In this document: one piece after another, positions 1-7,718 of the stretch | Layout of the letters: every line of letters starts with the position of its first letter | How positions within the stretch are numbered: the stretch's first letter is position 1 | The notes under the pieces: model-generated | What the model was told of the DNA's origin: nothing | Database searches by the model: none | What the model saw: only the letters and a program-made list of their open reading frames with translations | Assembly (NCBI RefSeq): GCF_001561955.1 | Contig: NZ_CP014223.1 | Span: forward strand, 1,364,001-1,428,000 | Source: Anaerotignum propionicum DSM 1682 | GTDB taxonomy: Bacteria; Bacillota; Clostridia; Lachnospirales; Anaerotignaceae | Direction of reading: 5' to 3' | Length of the DNA stretch: 64,000 nt | Position numbers and translations under genes: made by a program

Positions 1-282
1 CGAGAAGTCAATTTTATTGCTCTCTAAATTTCGCACTTTATTATACAAACTTCTGAAGAGTCGTTCTTGGAACAGGTAGTATGAATCCATTCCCCAAAAG
101 ATAATTATCGGTACGTAAGCAATAAGAAAATAACTCTTGTCCGCTTCTTTGCTAGCTAAAGCAAAAATACCTGCTACGAGAGTGACTGCCCATCCTTTTA
201 ACATAAATGAATTATTAGCCATCCTATTAATAATACCCTGAATCATTTCAAGATAACGTATTTTTCCTCCAATTTCACTCAT
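1..282 (-). CDS. Partial small membrane protein, downstream partner of the TIR gene
   Basis: Five-prime part of a leftward gene that runs off the window edge. It reads MSEIGGKIRYLEMIQGIINR, then a segment around ANNSFMLKGW, a hydrophobic helix (VTLVAGIFAL) and a second one (FLIAYVPIIIFW) followed by an aromatic, charged stretch. This two-helix layout resembles small membrane proteins I remember beside bacterial TIR-domain genes, but I cannot name a family with certainty. It starts 8 nt after the TIR stop codon, so the two genes are probably one transcription unit and translationally coupled. The AAAAAGG just before the ATG is too close for an ideal ribosome binding site. A membrane effector fed by a TIR-made signal is an inference, not something the sequence proves. 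Confidence 0.6.
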   Translation of the reverse strand, partial: MSEIGGKIRYLEMIQGIINRMANNSFMLKGWAVTLVAGIFALASKEADKSYFLIAYVPIIIFWGMDSYYLFQERLFRSLYNKVRNLESNKIDFS

Positions 283-290
283 CCTTTTTA

Positions 291-863
291 TTATTTAGAA
301 TTAAACCATTCACTCAATGGTGTTATGTAATTTCCTGTTTCCTTAAATTCTCCAATATAGTATCCTTTAGATATAGATGTCCCATTTGTATAGCGTTCTG
401 TTCCATCGAAATAACATATATATGGATAAATTCGCATATACTCATTTCCTTTGTATGAGCTATCATATGTTCCTTGAGGCTTCATTGGAAATAAAGCAAT
501 ATGATTTTTGTATTTTTTCGCATCCCCAAATCCTAATTCCCAATTACACCACTTAGATTCTATGGCTCCATTTGTTGCAAGCAAAATAAATTTATCACAT
601 TTTTCAATTCTAGATTTTATATTGTTTGCAGTAACTTCGGAAGTAATAGCTGGCATAGAGGAATCTCGGCTATCAATATATACTTTTACATTATAGTGTT
701 TTTCTAGAAAACCTAATACACCTTGCAAATCACCAAGATCATCATGCTTGTGTGAGATAAAAACTGTGGTCTGTGCAGAAAATCTTACAACTTCATTCAT
801 TGCATGTTGTAAACTACGCTCTTGGTATGCGTTAAATGTTCCTTGTTCAAATATAGTTTTCAT
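291..863 (-). CDS. TIR-domain protein, possible anti-phage sensor or NADase
   Basis: 190 aa. Residues about 30-120 form a TIR-like domain: the first strand TTVFISHKHDD, a central KVYIDSRD stretch, the strand FILLATNGA, and the SKWCNWELGFGD motif. Its Glu sits where TIR NADases carry the catalytic Glu. There is no membrane segment. TIR proteins of this size act in Thoeris-like systems, making or acting on NAD-derived signals; that role here is inferred from family resemblance. The ATG at 863 is preceded by AAGGGGGATAATT, a good ribosome binding site. The gene lies 24 nt after the Fic gene and 8 nt before the membrane-protein gene, all leftward. A plain Thoeris ThsB is possible, but no ThsA is visible in the window. 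Confidence 0.75.
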   Translation of the reverse strand: MKTIFEQGTFNAYQERSLQHAMNEVVRFSAQTTVFISHKHDDLGDLQGVLGFLEKHYNVKVYIDSRDSSMPAITSEVTANNIKSRIEKCDKFILLATNGAIESKWCNWELGFGDAKKYKNHIALFPMKPQGTYDSSYKGNEYMRIYPYICYFDGTERYTNGTSISKGYYIGEFKETGNYITPLSEWFNSK

Positions 864-887
864 AATTATCCCCCTTAAATATAGTTT

Positions 888-1802
888 CTAATTTAACAAC
901 TTCAAATACTTCTGTAACCTCTCATTCACATACCCTGCAACCATTTCCACCATTGGTATCTCATTCTGATTACGATAATAATCATCAAAAGCCTGATAGT
1001 ATTTACGTCTATCTGAGAACTTCACGTCAATAGCAGGGTAGCCATGCTGCATCAGCTCAAAGTTAATGAGAAGTCTGCCAGTACGTCCGTTGCCATCAAT
1101 AAAAGGGTGGATACCCTCGAAGTCAAGGTGGAATAGTGCAACAGCTTCTACAAGGTGCATTTTCTCTTTCCTCTGACTGTGATTAACTATTAAATCATTC
1201 ATCATAGGCTCAACCATATAGGGCTGTGGTGGTTCGTGAAAAGCACCCATGATGCGTACTGGGATACGCCTATAAGTCCCTCTATCTTCAGGTCTATCTA
1301 TCAAAACTAAGGAATGGATATTTTTAATTACATATTCTGAAAACTCTACCTTGTCACTGACAAGGCTTTCTACATATTGAAATGCATCTCGATGTCCGAT
1401 AATCTCTAAATGCTCTTTTAACGGCTTTTGGTCAATGGTGACACCCTCTAAAACCATGGCTGTTTCTTGCAAAGTGAGAGTGTTACCCTCAATAGCATTA
1501 GAGTTATAAGTGAACTCAATTAAAAATTCATGTCGCAAACGCTCAACTTCTCCTTTTGTTAAAGGACGCATACTAGAGAGCTTTTCAAGATTTTCATCTA
1601 TATTTTTCAGTAGCTTTTTCAGTGCTGTGCGACTTCTACCTTTGCTACGAGCATCTTCAGGCTTTTTAGCATCGGTTGGTATCATATAAAGATTGCCCTT
1701 ACGGATGACACCTTCTATACGATTTTCTTGACAGAGTATTCGTACTCTGCGAGCAGATAGTTCCCATTTTTCCGCTGCTTCCGATACTTTCATGTAATCC
1801 AT
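888..1802 (-). CDS. Fic-domain protein with N-terminal helix-turn-helix
   Basis: 304 aa. Residues about 1-50 look like an excisionase or MerR-type HTH (MKVSEAAEKWELSARRVRIL). The Fic core carries the catalytic motif HPFIDGNGRTGR near residue 230. An inhibitory-helix motif SNAIEGN (S/T-x3-E-G/N) lies near residue 100, so it is probably a self-inhibited, class II type Fic. Fic proteins usually transfer AMP from ATP to protein hydroxyls; the target here is unknown. I chose ATG 1802 because GAGGTG sits 6 nt upstream; a GTG at 1811 would overlap that site. It leads the Fic-TIR-membrane gene run and may share its promoter. It could also be ordinary cargo unrelated to the TIR pair. Confidence 0.88.
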   Translation of the reverse strand: MDYMKVSEAAEKWELSARRVRILCQENRIEGVIRKGNLYMIPTDAKKPEDARSKGRSRTALKKLLKNIDENLEKLSSMRPLTKGEVERLRHEFLIEFTYNSNAIEGNTLTLQETAMVLEGVTIDQKPLKEHLEIIGHRDAFQYVESLVSDKVEFSEYVIKNIHSLVLIDRPEDRGTYRRIPVRIMGAFHEPPQPYMVEPMMNDLIVNHSQRKEKMHLVEAVALFHLDFEGIHPFIDGNGRTGRLLINFELMQHGYPAIDVKFSDRRKYYQAFDDYYRNQNEIPMVEMVAGYVNERLQKYLKLLN

Positions 1803-1923
1803 ATTGTTCACCTCGTGGAAATATTTGTATAGGAATAGTATAACACAATATTAGGAATAAATACAGGACTGAATGAGAAGTATATTTCTTGTGATTTATT
1901 GTTTTGTTCCTATTTTAAAATAG

Positions 1924-1948
1924 AACTCCCCACAAAATGCAGGGAGTT
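1924..1948 (-). terminator. Intrinsic terminator after the DUF6809-like genes
   Basis: Read leftward, AACTCCC and GGGAGTT form a 7-bp stem around an 11-nt loop, followed by CTATTTT. It lies 18 nt past the stop codon of the gene at 1966 and probably separates it from the Fic-TIR run. Confidence 0.6.
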
Positions 1949-1965
1949 GTACTATTGATAGATTA

Positions 1966-2274
1966 TCATTCAATATCACGAATGACACTTTGCTGTGGAA
2001 CTACAAAAGTATCTAATACAAACCTTGCACCTAATCGAAATCCTTCTATAAACTTCTCACGACCCTCAAAGAGATTGATTTCACTCTGGGCATTCATCAT
2101 CTGAGAAAGTAAGTGTTGTTCCTGCTCGGAATTGGGTAGTGCCTGTAAAAACTCTGTGATCTTTTCTTCATTCTCGCTAACGATTGCAACAAACTTTGTA
2201 TAGTGAGAAGAACGAGAAAAGCACTTTTCATTGGTGTGAATATTGCCATGATACAGTTCTTCAATAATGTTCAT
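1966..2274 (-). CDS. Small protein of DUF6809 type
   Basis: 102 aa, no membrane segment, acidic and helical. MNIIEELYHGNIH at the start and FIEGFRLGARFVLD near the end match my memory of the DUF6809 family, found repeatedly in mobile elements of gut Firmicutes. Function is unknown. The ATG overlaps the stop codon of the preceding gene (ATGA), so the two are translationally coupled. Confidence 0.6.
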   Translation of the reverse strand: MNIIEELYHGNIHTNEKCFSRSSHYTKFVAIVSENEEKITEFLQALPNSEQEQHLLSQMMNAQSEINLFEGREKFIEGFRLGARFVLDTFVVPQQSVIRDIE

Positions 2275-2546
2275 TCTAACACCCCCAAGTTCTTTAAAAT
2301 AATCACACAGTCCTTCATGCCTTGTGCGTACATACGGTCTGCGTTAGCTTCTTCCATCGAGCCAAACTCATAGATGATTTCTTCAATCATGGTCTTTTGA
2401 CTGGTACTCAATTCGTTTTCCATCAATTCATTTAAGTACAGTTTTCTTTGGTGCAAATACTCATGTTCTTTTGTTTGTTGAAATGCATCAAAATTCGCTC
2501 GAATCAAGGTCTCTAAAATCTCATTCCATACTTTGGTTTTATCCAT
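2271..2546 (-). CDS. Small hypothetical protein coupled to the DUF6809-like gene
   Basis: 91 aa, mostly helical and charged, with a C-terminal GMKDCVIILKNLG stretch like that of the next gene; both may belong to the same broad family. I start it at ATG 2546 because AAGGAAAGGAAG lies just upstream; the longer reading frame to 2600 has no ribosome binding site and would run through the divergent promoter at 2582-2610. Function unknown. Confidence 0.6.
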   Translation of the reverse strand: MDKTKVWNEILETLIRANFDAFQQTKEHEYLHQRKLYLNELMENELSTSQKTMIEEIIYEFGSMEEANADRMYAQGMKDCVIILKNLGVLE

Positions 2547-2581
2547 AAAAATACTTCCTTTCCTTGTTTGTAACAACCAAC

Positions 2582-2610
2582 TTGAAAGAAAGTGCAACAT
2601 AGTGTATAAT
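2582..2610 (+). promoter_or_regulatory. Sigma-A promoter of a counter-oriented small RNA
   Basis: TTGAAA (2582-2587), a 17-bp spacer, then TATAAT (2605-2610). It points right, against every neighbouring gene, and no credible coding frame follows before the terminator at 2652-2691. Confidence 0.75.
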
Positions 2611-2616
2611 ATTTAT

Positions 2617-2691
2617 GTCGTAACTGTCTTTTAGATAGTTGCTGCACTGGGAAGTGACGTGTATCTTTGATCGGAGAGCGTCACTTTTTTT
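2617..2691 (+). ncRNA. Candidate 75-nt hairpin RNA, antiparallel to flanking genes
   Basis: The predicted start is about 2617. Hairpin 1 pairs AACTGTC (2622-2628) with GATAGTT (2634-2640), one G-U pair included. Hairpin 2 pairs AAGTGACG (2652-2659) with CGTCACTT (2679-2686) and runs into seven T residues, a clear intrinsic terminator. The U-tract ends on the stop codon of the convergent ribbon-helix-helix gene (2690-2692), while the promoter backs onto the 91-aa gene. I do not recognise an Rfam family. It could be a plasmid-style counter-transcribed regulator of the element, or only an insulator. Confidence 0.6.
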
Positions 2692-2869
2692 ATTTGTTTT
2701 TAAGGTCATTTTCTAACTTCATAACTCCACGTCTAACAGCTTCGGCAGCAGACACTGCTTCTTGCTCCATATATTCATCAAGAATATTCTTTGAAGTGTC
2801 GTCTAATTTGACTGTTACTTTGTGACTTTTTGGGTTGTCAGTTTTAGGACCTCTCTTACCTTTTTCCAG
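2690..2869 (-). CDS. Small ribbon-helix-helix DNA-binding protein, non-ATG start
   Basis: 59 aa. The body HKVTVKLDDTSKNILDEY, followed by SAAEAVRRGVMKL, is a typical RHH (Arc/CopG-type) strand-helix-helix. No ATG, GTG or TTG is available at the proper place. CTG at 2867-2869 lies 7 nt after AGAGGGGG and gives MEKGKRGPKTDNPKS; ATT at 2870-2872 is the alternative. Such proteins bind operators or oriT DNA in mobilizable elements, so a relaxosome or copy-control role is plausible. It is transcribed with the TnpV and Mob genes upstream. The rare start codon may keep its level low. Confidence 0.65.
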   Translation of the reverse strand: MEKGKRGPKTDNPKSHKVTVKLDDTSKNILDEYMEQEAVSAAEAVRRGVMKLENDLKNK

Positions 2870-2937
2870 AATAGCACCCCCTCTAAGAAATAGGTCTGCC
2901 TTAATTATAGAATAGGGCAGACCTATTTGTCAATGAG

Positions 2938-3318
2938 TTAGATATAAATATTTTTTTTCATTATAAGTTCTTCAGCCATCATTTTGTAGTTATTCATTCT
3001 AGCAACCCAAGCCGTTTGATTGGTAGCTTTAAATTTCTCATCACATCCATTGAGTTTTGCCCAGTGAGCAACCATTTTATCAATCTGTGTTTGTGCTTGC
3101 TCGTTGATTTCAAGTAGATGCTTGTTGAGTTTCCCTGATAGATACAAACTCATATACAAGCTGTTTCTATGCTCTCTCAGATAGGCTTCACAAAGTAACC
3201 CATATTTGCCTACCCACACATCTTCTTCCTGTGGCAGAGCTAAATCGGGGTAATACATACTATCTTCAGCTAGGGTATAGTGTAATCCGTTTTTGTCGTC
3301 ATAAATATGCTTTTCCAT
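2938..3318 (-). CDS. tnpV: TnpV-like transposon-encoded protein
   Basis: 126 aa. The stretch GKYGLLCEAYLREHRNSLY, then LYLSGKLNKHLLEINEQAQ and WVARMNNYKMMAEELIM, matches my memory of the TnpV family first named in the clostridial Tn4451 mobilizable transposon. Function is not established; it is a marker of this element type. I start at ATG 3318 behind AGAGG rather than at 3333. Its start lies just before the 3' end of the relaxase gene (3323), so the two are probably translated from one message. Confidence 0.75.
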   Translation of the reverse strand: MEKHIYDDKNGLHYTLAEDSMYYPDLALPQEEDVWVGKYGLLCEAYLREHRNSLYMSLYLSGKLNKHLLEINEQAQTQIDKMVAHWAKLNGCDEKFKATNQTAWVARMNNYKMMAEELIMKKNIYI

Positions 3319-3322
3319 TATT

Positions 3323-4510
3323 TTACCTCTCATAATCTCTCTTTTTAGTTATTGAAGGTACTGGCTTTTGCTGATACTCTTGAATTAAAGCATCAACTTT
3401 GCTTTTACCTAACACTTTTTCAAGTTTCATATAGCTTTCCGCTTTTAGAGCATTTGTGTCATGTAAATTTGGTACCCGATTTGCTTTATCATACCAATAG
3501 TTTTTCTCTTTTAATAAAGTGTTATATTTCTGATTTAGATTGACTATTCTGACCACTAAGCCTTTAATGACTTCCTTTAGGGAATTTACCAGGGGCTGGG
3601 CCTTTTTTTCTTTATACGATTTTGCAGTAGCAAATCCTGTCACTTCAGGGAGCTGCCACTCTGTTTCTTCATAATAAGCATGAATATTCGTCTGAATATC
3701 TTTGTGTTGTTTCATAAGATTATATAACTTAGCTTCAATATGCTTTGCTTTATCTGATTTTTCCTCAATGACAGCATCCATTTTTGTAGATTTATCTTCC
3801 AAAGTATCAATCTTTTCTTCTAGCTGCATTATTTCTTCAGCACGCTTTTCTTTTTTGTAATCAAGAACAGATAAATGTTCTTTATTGGAGCCTATTTTCT
3901 CCCACTCGATATCATGTTCAAGCATAATTTCAGCTAGTTTTTCTTTCTCGGAATCTTGCCATTGGGTAAGCTCAGTACTACCACGAGTACCACCCTTAAA
4001 ACCTAACTTCTCCAATGCACCTTTCAGGGTGTTTTTCGTATCTAAACCACGTTTGTTACCATCTGTATATGGCACAAAATCAATATGTAAATGTGGAGTG
4101 GCTTCATCCATATGAAGGTGAGCAGAAAATACATATAGGGTAGGGTTTCTTTGTTGAAAGTCAGCCATGTATTTATGGAGGATTTCTTCAGCGATTTTTC
4201 CGTTTTCATCAGTAGCACTCATATCTTCAAAGTTACCCACTTGTACAACGATTTCATAGAATAACTTCTCTTGTTTTGAAGTGCGTATTTTCTCATAATA
4301 ATCTGGGATTTTTCTATCATTGCGTTTCTGTTTGGCATTGTAATTTTCAAGGGCAGTATCAAATAATTTGTGATACACTTCTTTTATATCTTCCTTAATA
4401 AAACAGGTGTTTAAATGGATACGAGTAGGGTCAATATTCTCAGCTTTAAAATCTCTAGAATTATGCCCAATAGAGCCTTTGCCTTTTGCAATACTGATTG
4501 TTCGCTTCAA
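3323..4510 (-). CDS. mob: MobV/Pre-family relaxase (plasmid recombination enzyme)
   Basis: About 395 aa. The N-terminal half carries the MobV features: GSIGHNSRDFKAENIDP (motif I region) and the metal-binding motif HLHMDEATPHLHIDF near residue 140. The C-terminal half is a long charged coiled coil (about 215-300) followed by a helical tail. These proteins nick oriT, bind the 5' DNA end and let a helper conjugation system move the element; TnpZ of Tn4451 belongs here. The start is a TTG: the one at 4510 has GGAGG 9 nt upstream, and one at 4516 is closer. No type IV secretion genes are visible, so the element would be mobilizable rather than self-transmissible. Confidence 0.88.
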   Translation of the reverse strand: MKRTISIAKGKGSIGHNSRDFKAENIDPTRIHLNTCFIKEDIKEVYHKLFDTALENYNAKQKRNDRKIPDYYEKIRTSKQEKLFYEIVVQVGNFEDMSATDENGKIAEEILHKYMADFQQRNPTLYVFSAHLHMDEATPHLHIDFVPYTDGNKRGLDTKNTLKGALEKLGFKGGTRGSTELTQWQDSEKEKLAEIMLEHDIEWEKIGSNKEHLSVLDYKKEKRAEEIMQLEEKIDTLEDKSTKMDAVIEEKSDKAKHIEAKLYNLMKQHKDIQTNIHAYYEETEWQLPEVTGFATAKSYKEKKAQPLVNSLKEVIKGLVVRIVNLNQKYNTLLKEKNYWYDKANRVPNLHDTNALKAESYMKLEKVLGKSKVDALIQEYQQKPVPSITKKRDYER

Positions 4511-4583
4511 ATGCAAATTCCTCCTTCTTAACTATTAATACAGGAGCGTGCCACGCTCCTGTATACTGCTGATAAAGAGAAAA

Positions 4584-4817
4584 TCACCACCGCCAATCTT
4601 TATGGTATCCCTTCAAATCTAGGTATTCAATTCTTGCTTTTTCCTGTTCTTCTTTTGTGGGTGCAGTCTTATATTTTGTGTATGTATTTCTGGCAACGAT
4701 GGCTTCGATTTTTTTATTAAGCTCAGTTTCAATTTCTTCCTGCCAAATTTCGTCACCGCCTAAATGGAATTTCACAAGCATTAGAAACAGGTCATAACTT
4801 ATCTGTACGTTTTTCAA
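4584..4817 (-). CDS. Small element-encoded protein of unknown function
   Basis: 77 aa, soluble, no Cys. The pattern VQISYDLFLMLVKFHL, then YTKYKTAPTKEEQEKARIEY and the terminal KDWRW, is one I remember next to relaxase genes in mobilizable elements of gut Firmicutes, sometimes mislabelled complexin-2. Start is TTG 4817 with AAAGGATGG upstream. It lies between the relaxase gene and the hairpin-rich oriT candidate, so a relaxosome role is possible but not shown. Confidence 0.55.
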   Translation of the reverse strand: MKNVQISYDLFLMLVKFHLGGDEIWQEEIETELNKKIEAIVARNTYTKYKTAPTKEEQEKARIEYLDLKGYHKDWRW

Positions 4818-4849
4818 TCTCTCAATCCATCCTTTTACAGTTTTAACTA

Positions 4850-5030
4850 ACTAGAGCGTCAGCTCCTTTTGTGACTTTTGTCAAAAGTAACGCAATAGCA
4901 CTTTCGACACTTCGTATCAAAAGTGCCTGCGCTCTCCGAGGGGCAACGTGCCGTTGCATTGGCATATTGCTACGCAATAAGGAACATTGCAAGGTTGCAA
5001 CACTCTAGAAACCTGCAACCTTGCAACCTA
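4850..5030. other. Hairpin-rich gap, candidate oriT
   Basis: A non-coding stretch of about 180 bp with several inverted repeats: ACTTTTG/CAAAAGT near 4875-4890, GCACTTT/AAAGTGC near 4900-4928, GCAACG/CGTTGC near 4943-4957, and a perfect 13-bp pair TTGCAAGGTTGCA (4987-4999) and TGCAACCTTGCAA (5014-5026). None is followed by a T-run on either strand, which argues against terminators. The position upstream of the relaxase operon fits an origin of transfer. The nick site cannot be fixed by eye. Confidence 0.45.
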
Positions 5031-5033
5031 CCT

Positions 5034-5993
5034 TTAAGAGTCGCTTTTAATAAGTTCCCAGTACCATTTGTTTCCGATTTTCAAGGACTTGATATACATA
5101 TTTTTCTTGACTTCATCAAGTATACGTTTAGAAATTCTATGTTCTTTTGCAATTGACATAATTTCACTTTGAGGTCGTTTACCATCGGCTAAAAGTTCAT
5201 TTAAAAGTTGTTCGGCTAGCTGTGATTTATTATCTTTTTGAATACCATTTAGCAGGTCATCTGCTGTAATGTCGTATTTACCTAGAAAGCGAAAACCAGT
5301 CTCTTTACTTAATTCAAAAGCAATAGAATCTCCTTCAGGTGCTAAGCTTGATTTACCTTGTGCAATTACTCTGATTTCAGGGTTATCTTTCAGCCTTCCC
5401 ACGATTAAAACAGAGCGTGCAACTGCTTGAAAATCAATAGATCCTAAACCACGATAAGATGCTTTACTACCACCTTTATTCATATGGCCAATTAGGATAA
5501 TGGCACAAGAATATTTGTCAGCAATACTACCTAATTTAGACATAACAGAACGTGTTTCATTTGCCACATTCATATTGATATCAGTACCTAAATAAGCTTG
5601 GATGGGATCTAAGATAACCAACCTTGCTTTAGTTTCTACAATGGCTTGCTCCAGTCGCTCGTCAACCATAGAAAGTGCCTGTGTACTTTCATCGATAACT
5701 TTAATTTTGGTGCAGTCAGCATTTGCCTCTACAAGCCTTGGCTTTATGGTATCATTTAGCCCATCTTCTGCGGTCTGATAGATGATGTTAATGGGATCAC
5801 GTTCTCTATCATCGTAGGGTAGTGGTTCACCATTAGAAAGTAGGGCGGCAAGTTTTAAAACTACTGTGGTTTTACCTTCTCCAGGATCACCTTGAATAAT
5901 TGTGATTTTTCCGTATGGTATGTATGGATACCACAACCATTCCACCTCTTTTGTTTCAATATCTTCCATGTTTATAATTTTCAGTTTGCTCAA
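5034..5993 (-). CDS. RepA-like hexameric helicase ATPase (AAA_25 type)
   Basis: 319 aa. Walker A is GDPGEGKTTV near residue 36, the Walker B-like strand ARLVILDP near 125, and a RecA-fold sensor stretch IILIGHMNKGG follows, with the SYRGLGSIDF motif typical of RSF1010 RepA-like helicases found in mobilizable elements and phages. The C-terminal 70 residues look like a winged-helix tail. It would unwind DNA during replication of the excised element. Start is TTG 5993, 8 nt after AGGAGG. The neighbours are a MobC-like gene upstream and the oriT candidate downstream. Confidence 0.8.
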   Translation of the reverse strand: MSKLKIINMEDIETKEVEWLWYPYIPYGKITIIQGDPGEGKTTVVLKLAALLSNGEPLPYDDRERDPINIIYQTAEDGLNDTIKPRLVEANADCTKIKVIDESTQALSMVDERLEQAIVETKARLVILDPIQAYLGTDINMNVANETRSVMSKLGSIADKYSCAIILIGHMNKGGSKASYRGLGSIDFQAVARSVLIVGRLKDNPEIRVIAQGKSSLAPEGDSIAFELSKETGFRFLGKYDITADDLLNGIQKDNKSQLAEQLLNELLADGKRPQSEIMSIAKEHRISKRILDEVKKNMYIKSLKIGNKWYWELIKSDS

Positions 5994-6107
5994 ACGTGTT
6001 TCCTCCTCTTGAATATTGGGTGGAAACCGTGATATACTTAAGTTGTTAATGGGATACCACAGTTTCGCTGTTATCTCAAAAGCTTCTATCTTGCCGGATA
6101 GGGGCTT

Positions 6108-6437
6108 TTATTTTTGCTCATTTTGTAGTCCTTGCAGTGTTAATGTAATTAGGTTAATTGTTTCTAGCAATTCTGTATCTAATCCATCTATCAATCCATC
6201 AATACGGCTTAGTTCTACTAAGACGTTGCTTAGTTGGTCACGCAGAGCCTTATATACTCTTGGATTGCCCTGAACAACAATATCTCTTTCTGATATGCGG
6301 TTTATTAAATAATCTTGCTTGTTCAGTCCTGATAGTTTCACAGCAATTTCGAATTGCTCCCATTCTTCAGGCGATACTCTGAAAGCTACTGTTTTACTAC
6401 GAAAGCGATTTTTCTTATCAAGATTTTTTGCCGACAT
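6108..6437 (-). CDS. MobC-like relaxosome accessory protein
   Basis: 109 aa. The first part FRSKTVAFRVSPEEWEQFEI, then AVKLSGLNKQDYLINRI, is the ribbon-helix-helix arrangement of MobC/MbeC-type proteins that open oriT DNA for the relaxase; the rest is a coiled helix. Its ATG lies inside the last 20 bp of the integrase gene, with GGAGG upstream, so it is coupled to integrase translation. The overlap ties mobilization to the integration module. Confidence 0.7.
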   Translation of the reverse strand: MSAKNLDKKNRFRSKTVAFRVSPEEWEQFEIAVKLSGLNKQDYLINRISERDIVVQGNPRVYKALRDQLSNVLVELSRIDGLIDGLDTELLETINLITLTLQGLQNEQK

Positions 6438-7503
6438 TTTGTAATTCCTCCAATTTGTCTACCATCTCAATCTGCTTACTTGGGAATAGATGAGCATAGC
6501 GGTAAGTAATATCTATTGACTCATGACCAACTCTATCAGCTATAGCAACGGCACTAAAACCTAGGTTAATCAATAGACTTACATGAGAATGCCTGATAGA
6601 ATGCAAAGTTATCTTTTTTACTCCGGTTTCCCTGCAACCTCGTATCATTTCATTGGTTAGATAACTTTTATTTGTGGGGAAGAGCCTATCCTTTGGTTTA
6701 AGTTTGTACTGATGACGGATATACTCCTGTATTTCCTCACACAAGGTATCTGTAATTTTAATAATGCGGTTGCTTTTTGGTGTTTTAGGCTCCGTGATAA
6801 TATCTTTACCCTGTAACCTTTGATAGGATTTATTGATACTTACAGTCCCTTTTTCAAAATCAAAGTCTTTGGGTGTCAGTGCCAATAGTTCACCAATTCT
6901 TAAGCCTGTCCAATACATTAAGGAAAAAGCATAGTAGGACATAGGCTTGTCTCTCATGGCATCAATAAAAATTTCATATTCTTCTTGTGTCCAAAATTCA
7001 ATTTCTTTGGTTTTCTCACTACCCATATTGCCAACCTTAGCCGCAGGGTTGCTTTTGAGCTCATAGAATTTGACTGCATGATTGAATAGGGCAGAAAGTT
7101 GGTTATGTAGGGTCTTTCGATAAGTCATACTATACCCCTTGCCCTTATCATCACGATAGTTCATCATTGCATTTTGCCAAGCCATCACATCGGTGGCTTT
7201 GATTTCGTTCATCTTCTTATCATTGAAGTAGGGTAAAATCTTCTTTTCAATAATATGCTCTTTGGTTAGCCAGGTATTGAGTTTGAGCCTTGCTTTCATA
7301 TCATTTTTGTACAGTTCATAAAACGAGGAAAATGGCATATCCAAGTCCTGTGTTTGCTGTTGTAGAAATACTCGTTCCCACTCTAGTGCTTCCTTTTTGG
7401 TGGTAAAACCACGTTTCATCTTTTTGATACGTTTTCCTTGCCAATCAGTGTAATAAAACGCAGTAAACCAAGTATTGTAGCGTTCATCTTTATACGCTGG
7501 CAT
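6418..7503 (-). CDS. int: Tyrosine recombinase (integrase)
   Basis: 361 aa, full length for the Tn916/phage-type family. An Arm-binding type N-terminus (residues 1-50, WFTAFYYTDWQGKRIKKMKR) is followed by a SAM-like core-binding domain and the catalytic domain. Catalytic residues visible: Arg in TGLRIGELLAL, the HSIRHSH box (H-x2-R), GHES and the nucleophile Tyr in DITYRYAHLF. It integrates and, with the excisionase, excises the element. It starts at ATG 7503 right after the excisionase stop, behind AAGGAGG. The adjacent guaA 3' end is the likely target, although one more gene lies between. Confidence 0.92.
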   Translation of the reverse strand: MPAYKDERYNTWFTAFYYTDWQGKRIKKMKRGFTTKKEALEWERVFLQQQTQDLDMPFSSFYELYKNDMKARLKLNTWLTKEHIIEKKILPYFNDKKMNEIKATDVMAWQNAMMNYRDDKGKGYSMTYRKTLHNQLSALFNHAVKFYELKSNPAAKVGNMGSEKTKEIEFWTQEEYEIFIDAMRDKPMSYYAFSLMYWTGLRIGELLALTPKDFDFEKGTVSINKSYQRLQGKDIITEPKTPKSNRIIKITDTLCEEIQEYIRHQYKLKPKDRLFPTNKSYLTNEMIRGCRETGVKKITLHSIRHSHVSLLINLGFSAVAIADRVGHESIDITYRYAHLFPSKQIEMVDKLEELQNVGKKS

Positions 7504-7692
7504 TTAATTACCTCCTTGTAATCCATAAATTTTTTCTTCAAAATAAGCTCTACTTACCTTTCCAGCAATGACAATATAGCCTTGCTTTTTTAATTCATCA
7601 TTGAGCTGCTGTACCAGCTTGTAAGCGTGGGATTTGGAAGTTCCTAAAATTTCTGCTACTTCCTTTGCGTTAATAAGCGCTGTTTTTGTCAT
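7504..7692 (-). CDS. xis: Excisionase-like helix-turn-helix protein
   Basis: 62 aa. INAKEVAEILGTSKSHAYKL is a winged HTH of the MerR/excisionase class, followed by a short positively charged wing. It is the first gene of the leftward xis-int-mobC run, as is common for recombination directionality factors. AAAGGATG lies before the ATG. Its promoter faces the XRE gene across the operators at 7719-7818, so it is probably repressed by that protein. Confidence 0.75.
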   Translation of the reverse strand: MTKTALINAKEVAEILGTSKSHAYKLVQQLNDELKKQGYIVIAGKVSRAYFEEKIYGLQGGN

Positions 7693-7718
7693 ATCAAATC
7701 ATCCTTTCATCTTGATAA

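Noticed and set aside
311-318. CACTCAAT, shared with the last codons of guaA, as a possible left attachment repeat
   Set aside because: Only 8 bp match and the site lies inside the TIR coding sequence; expected by chance.
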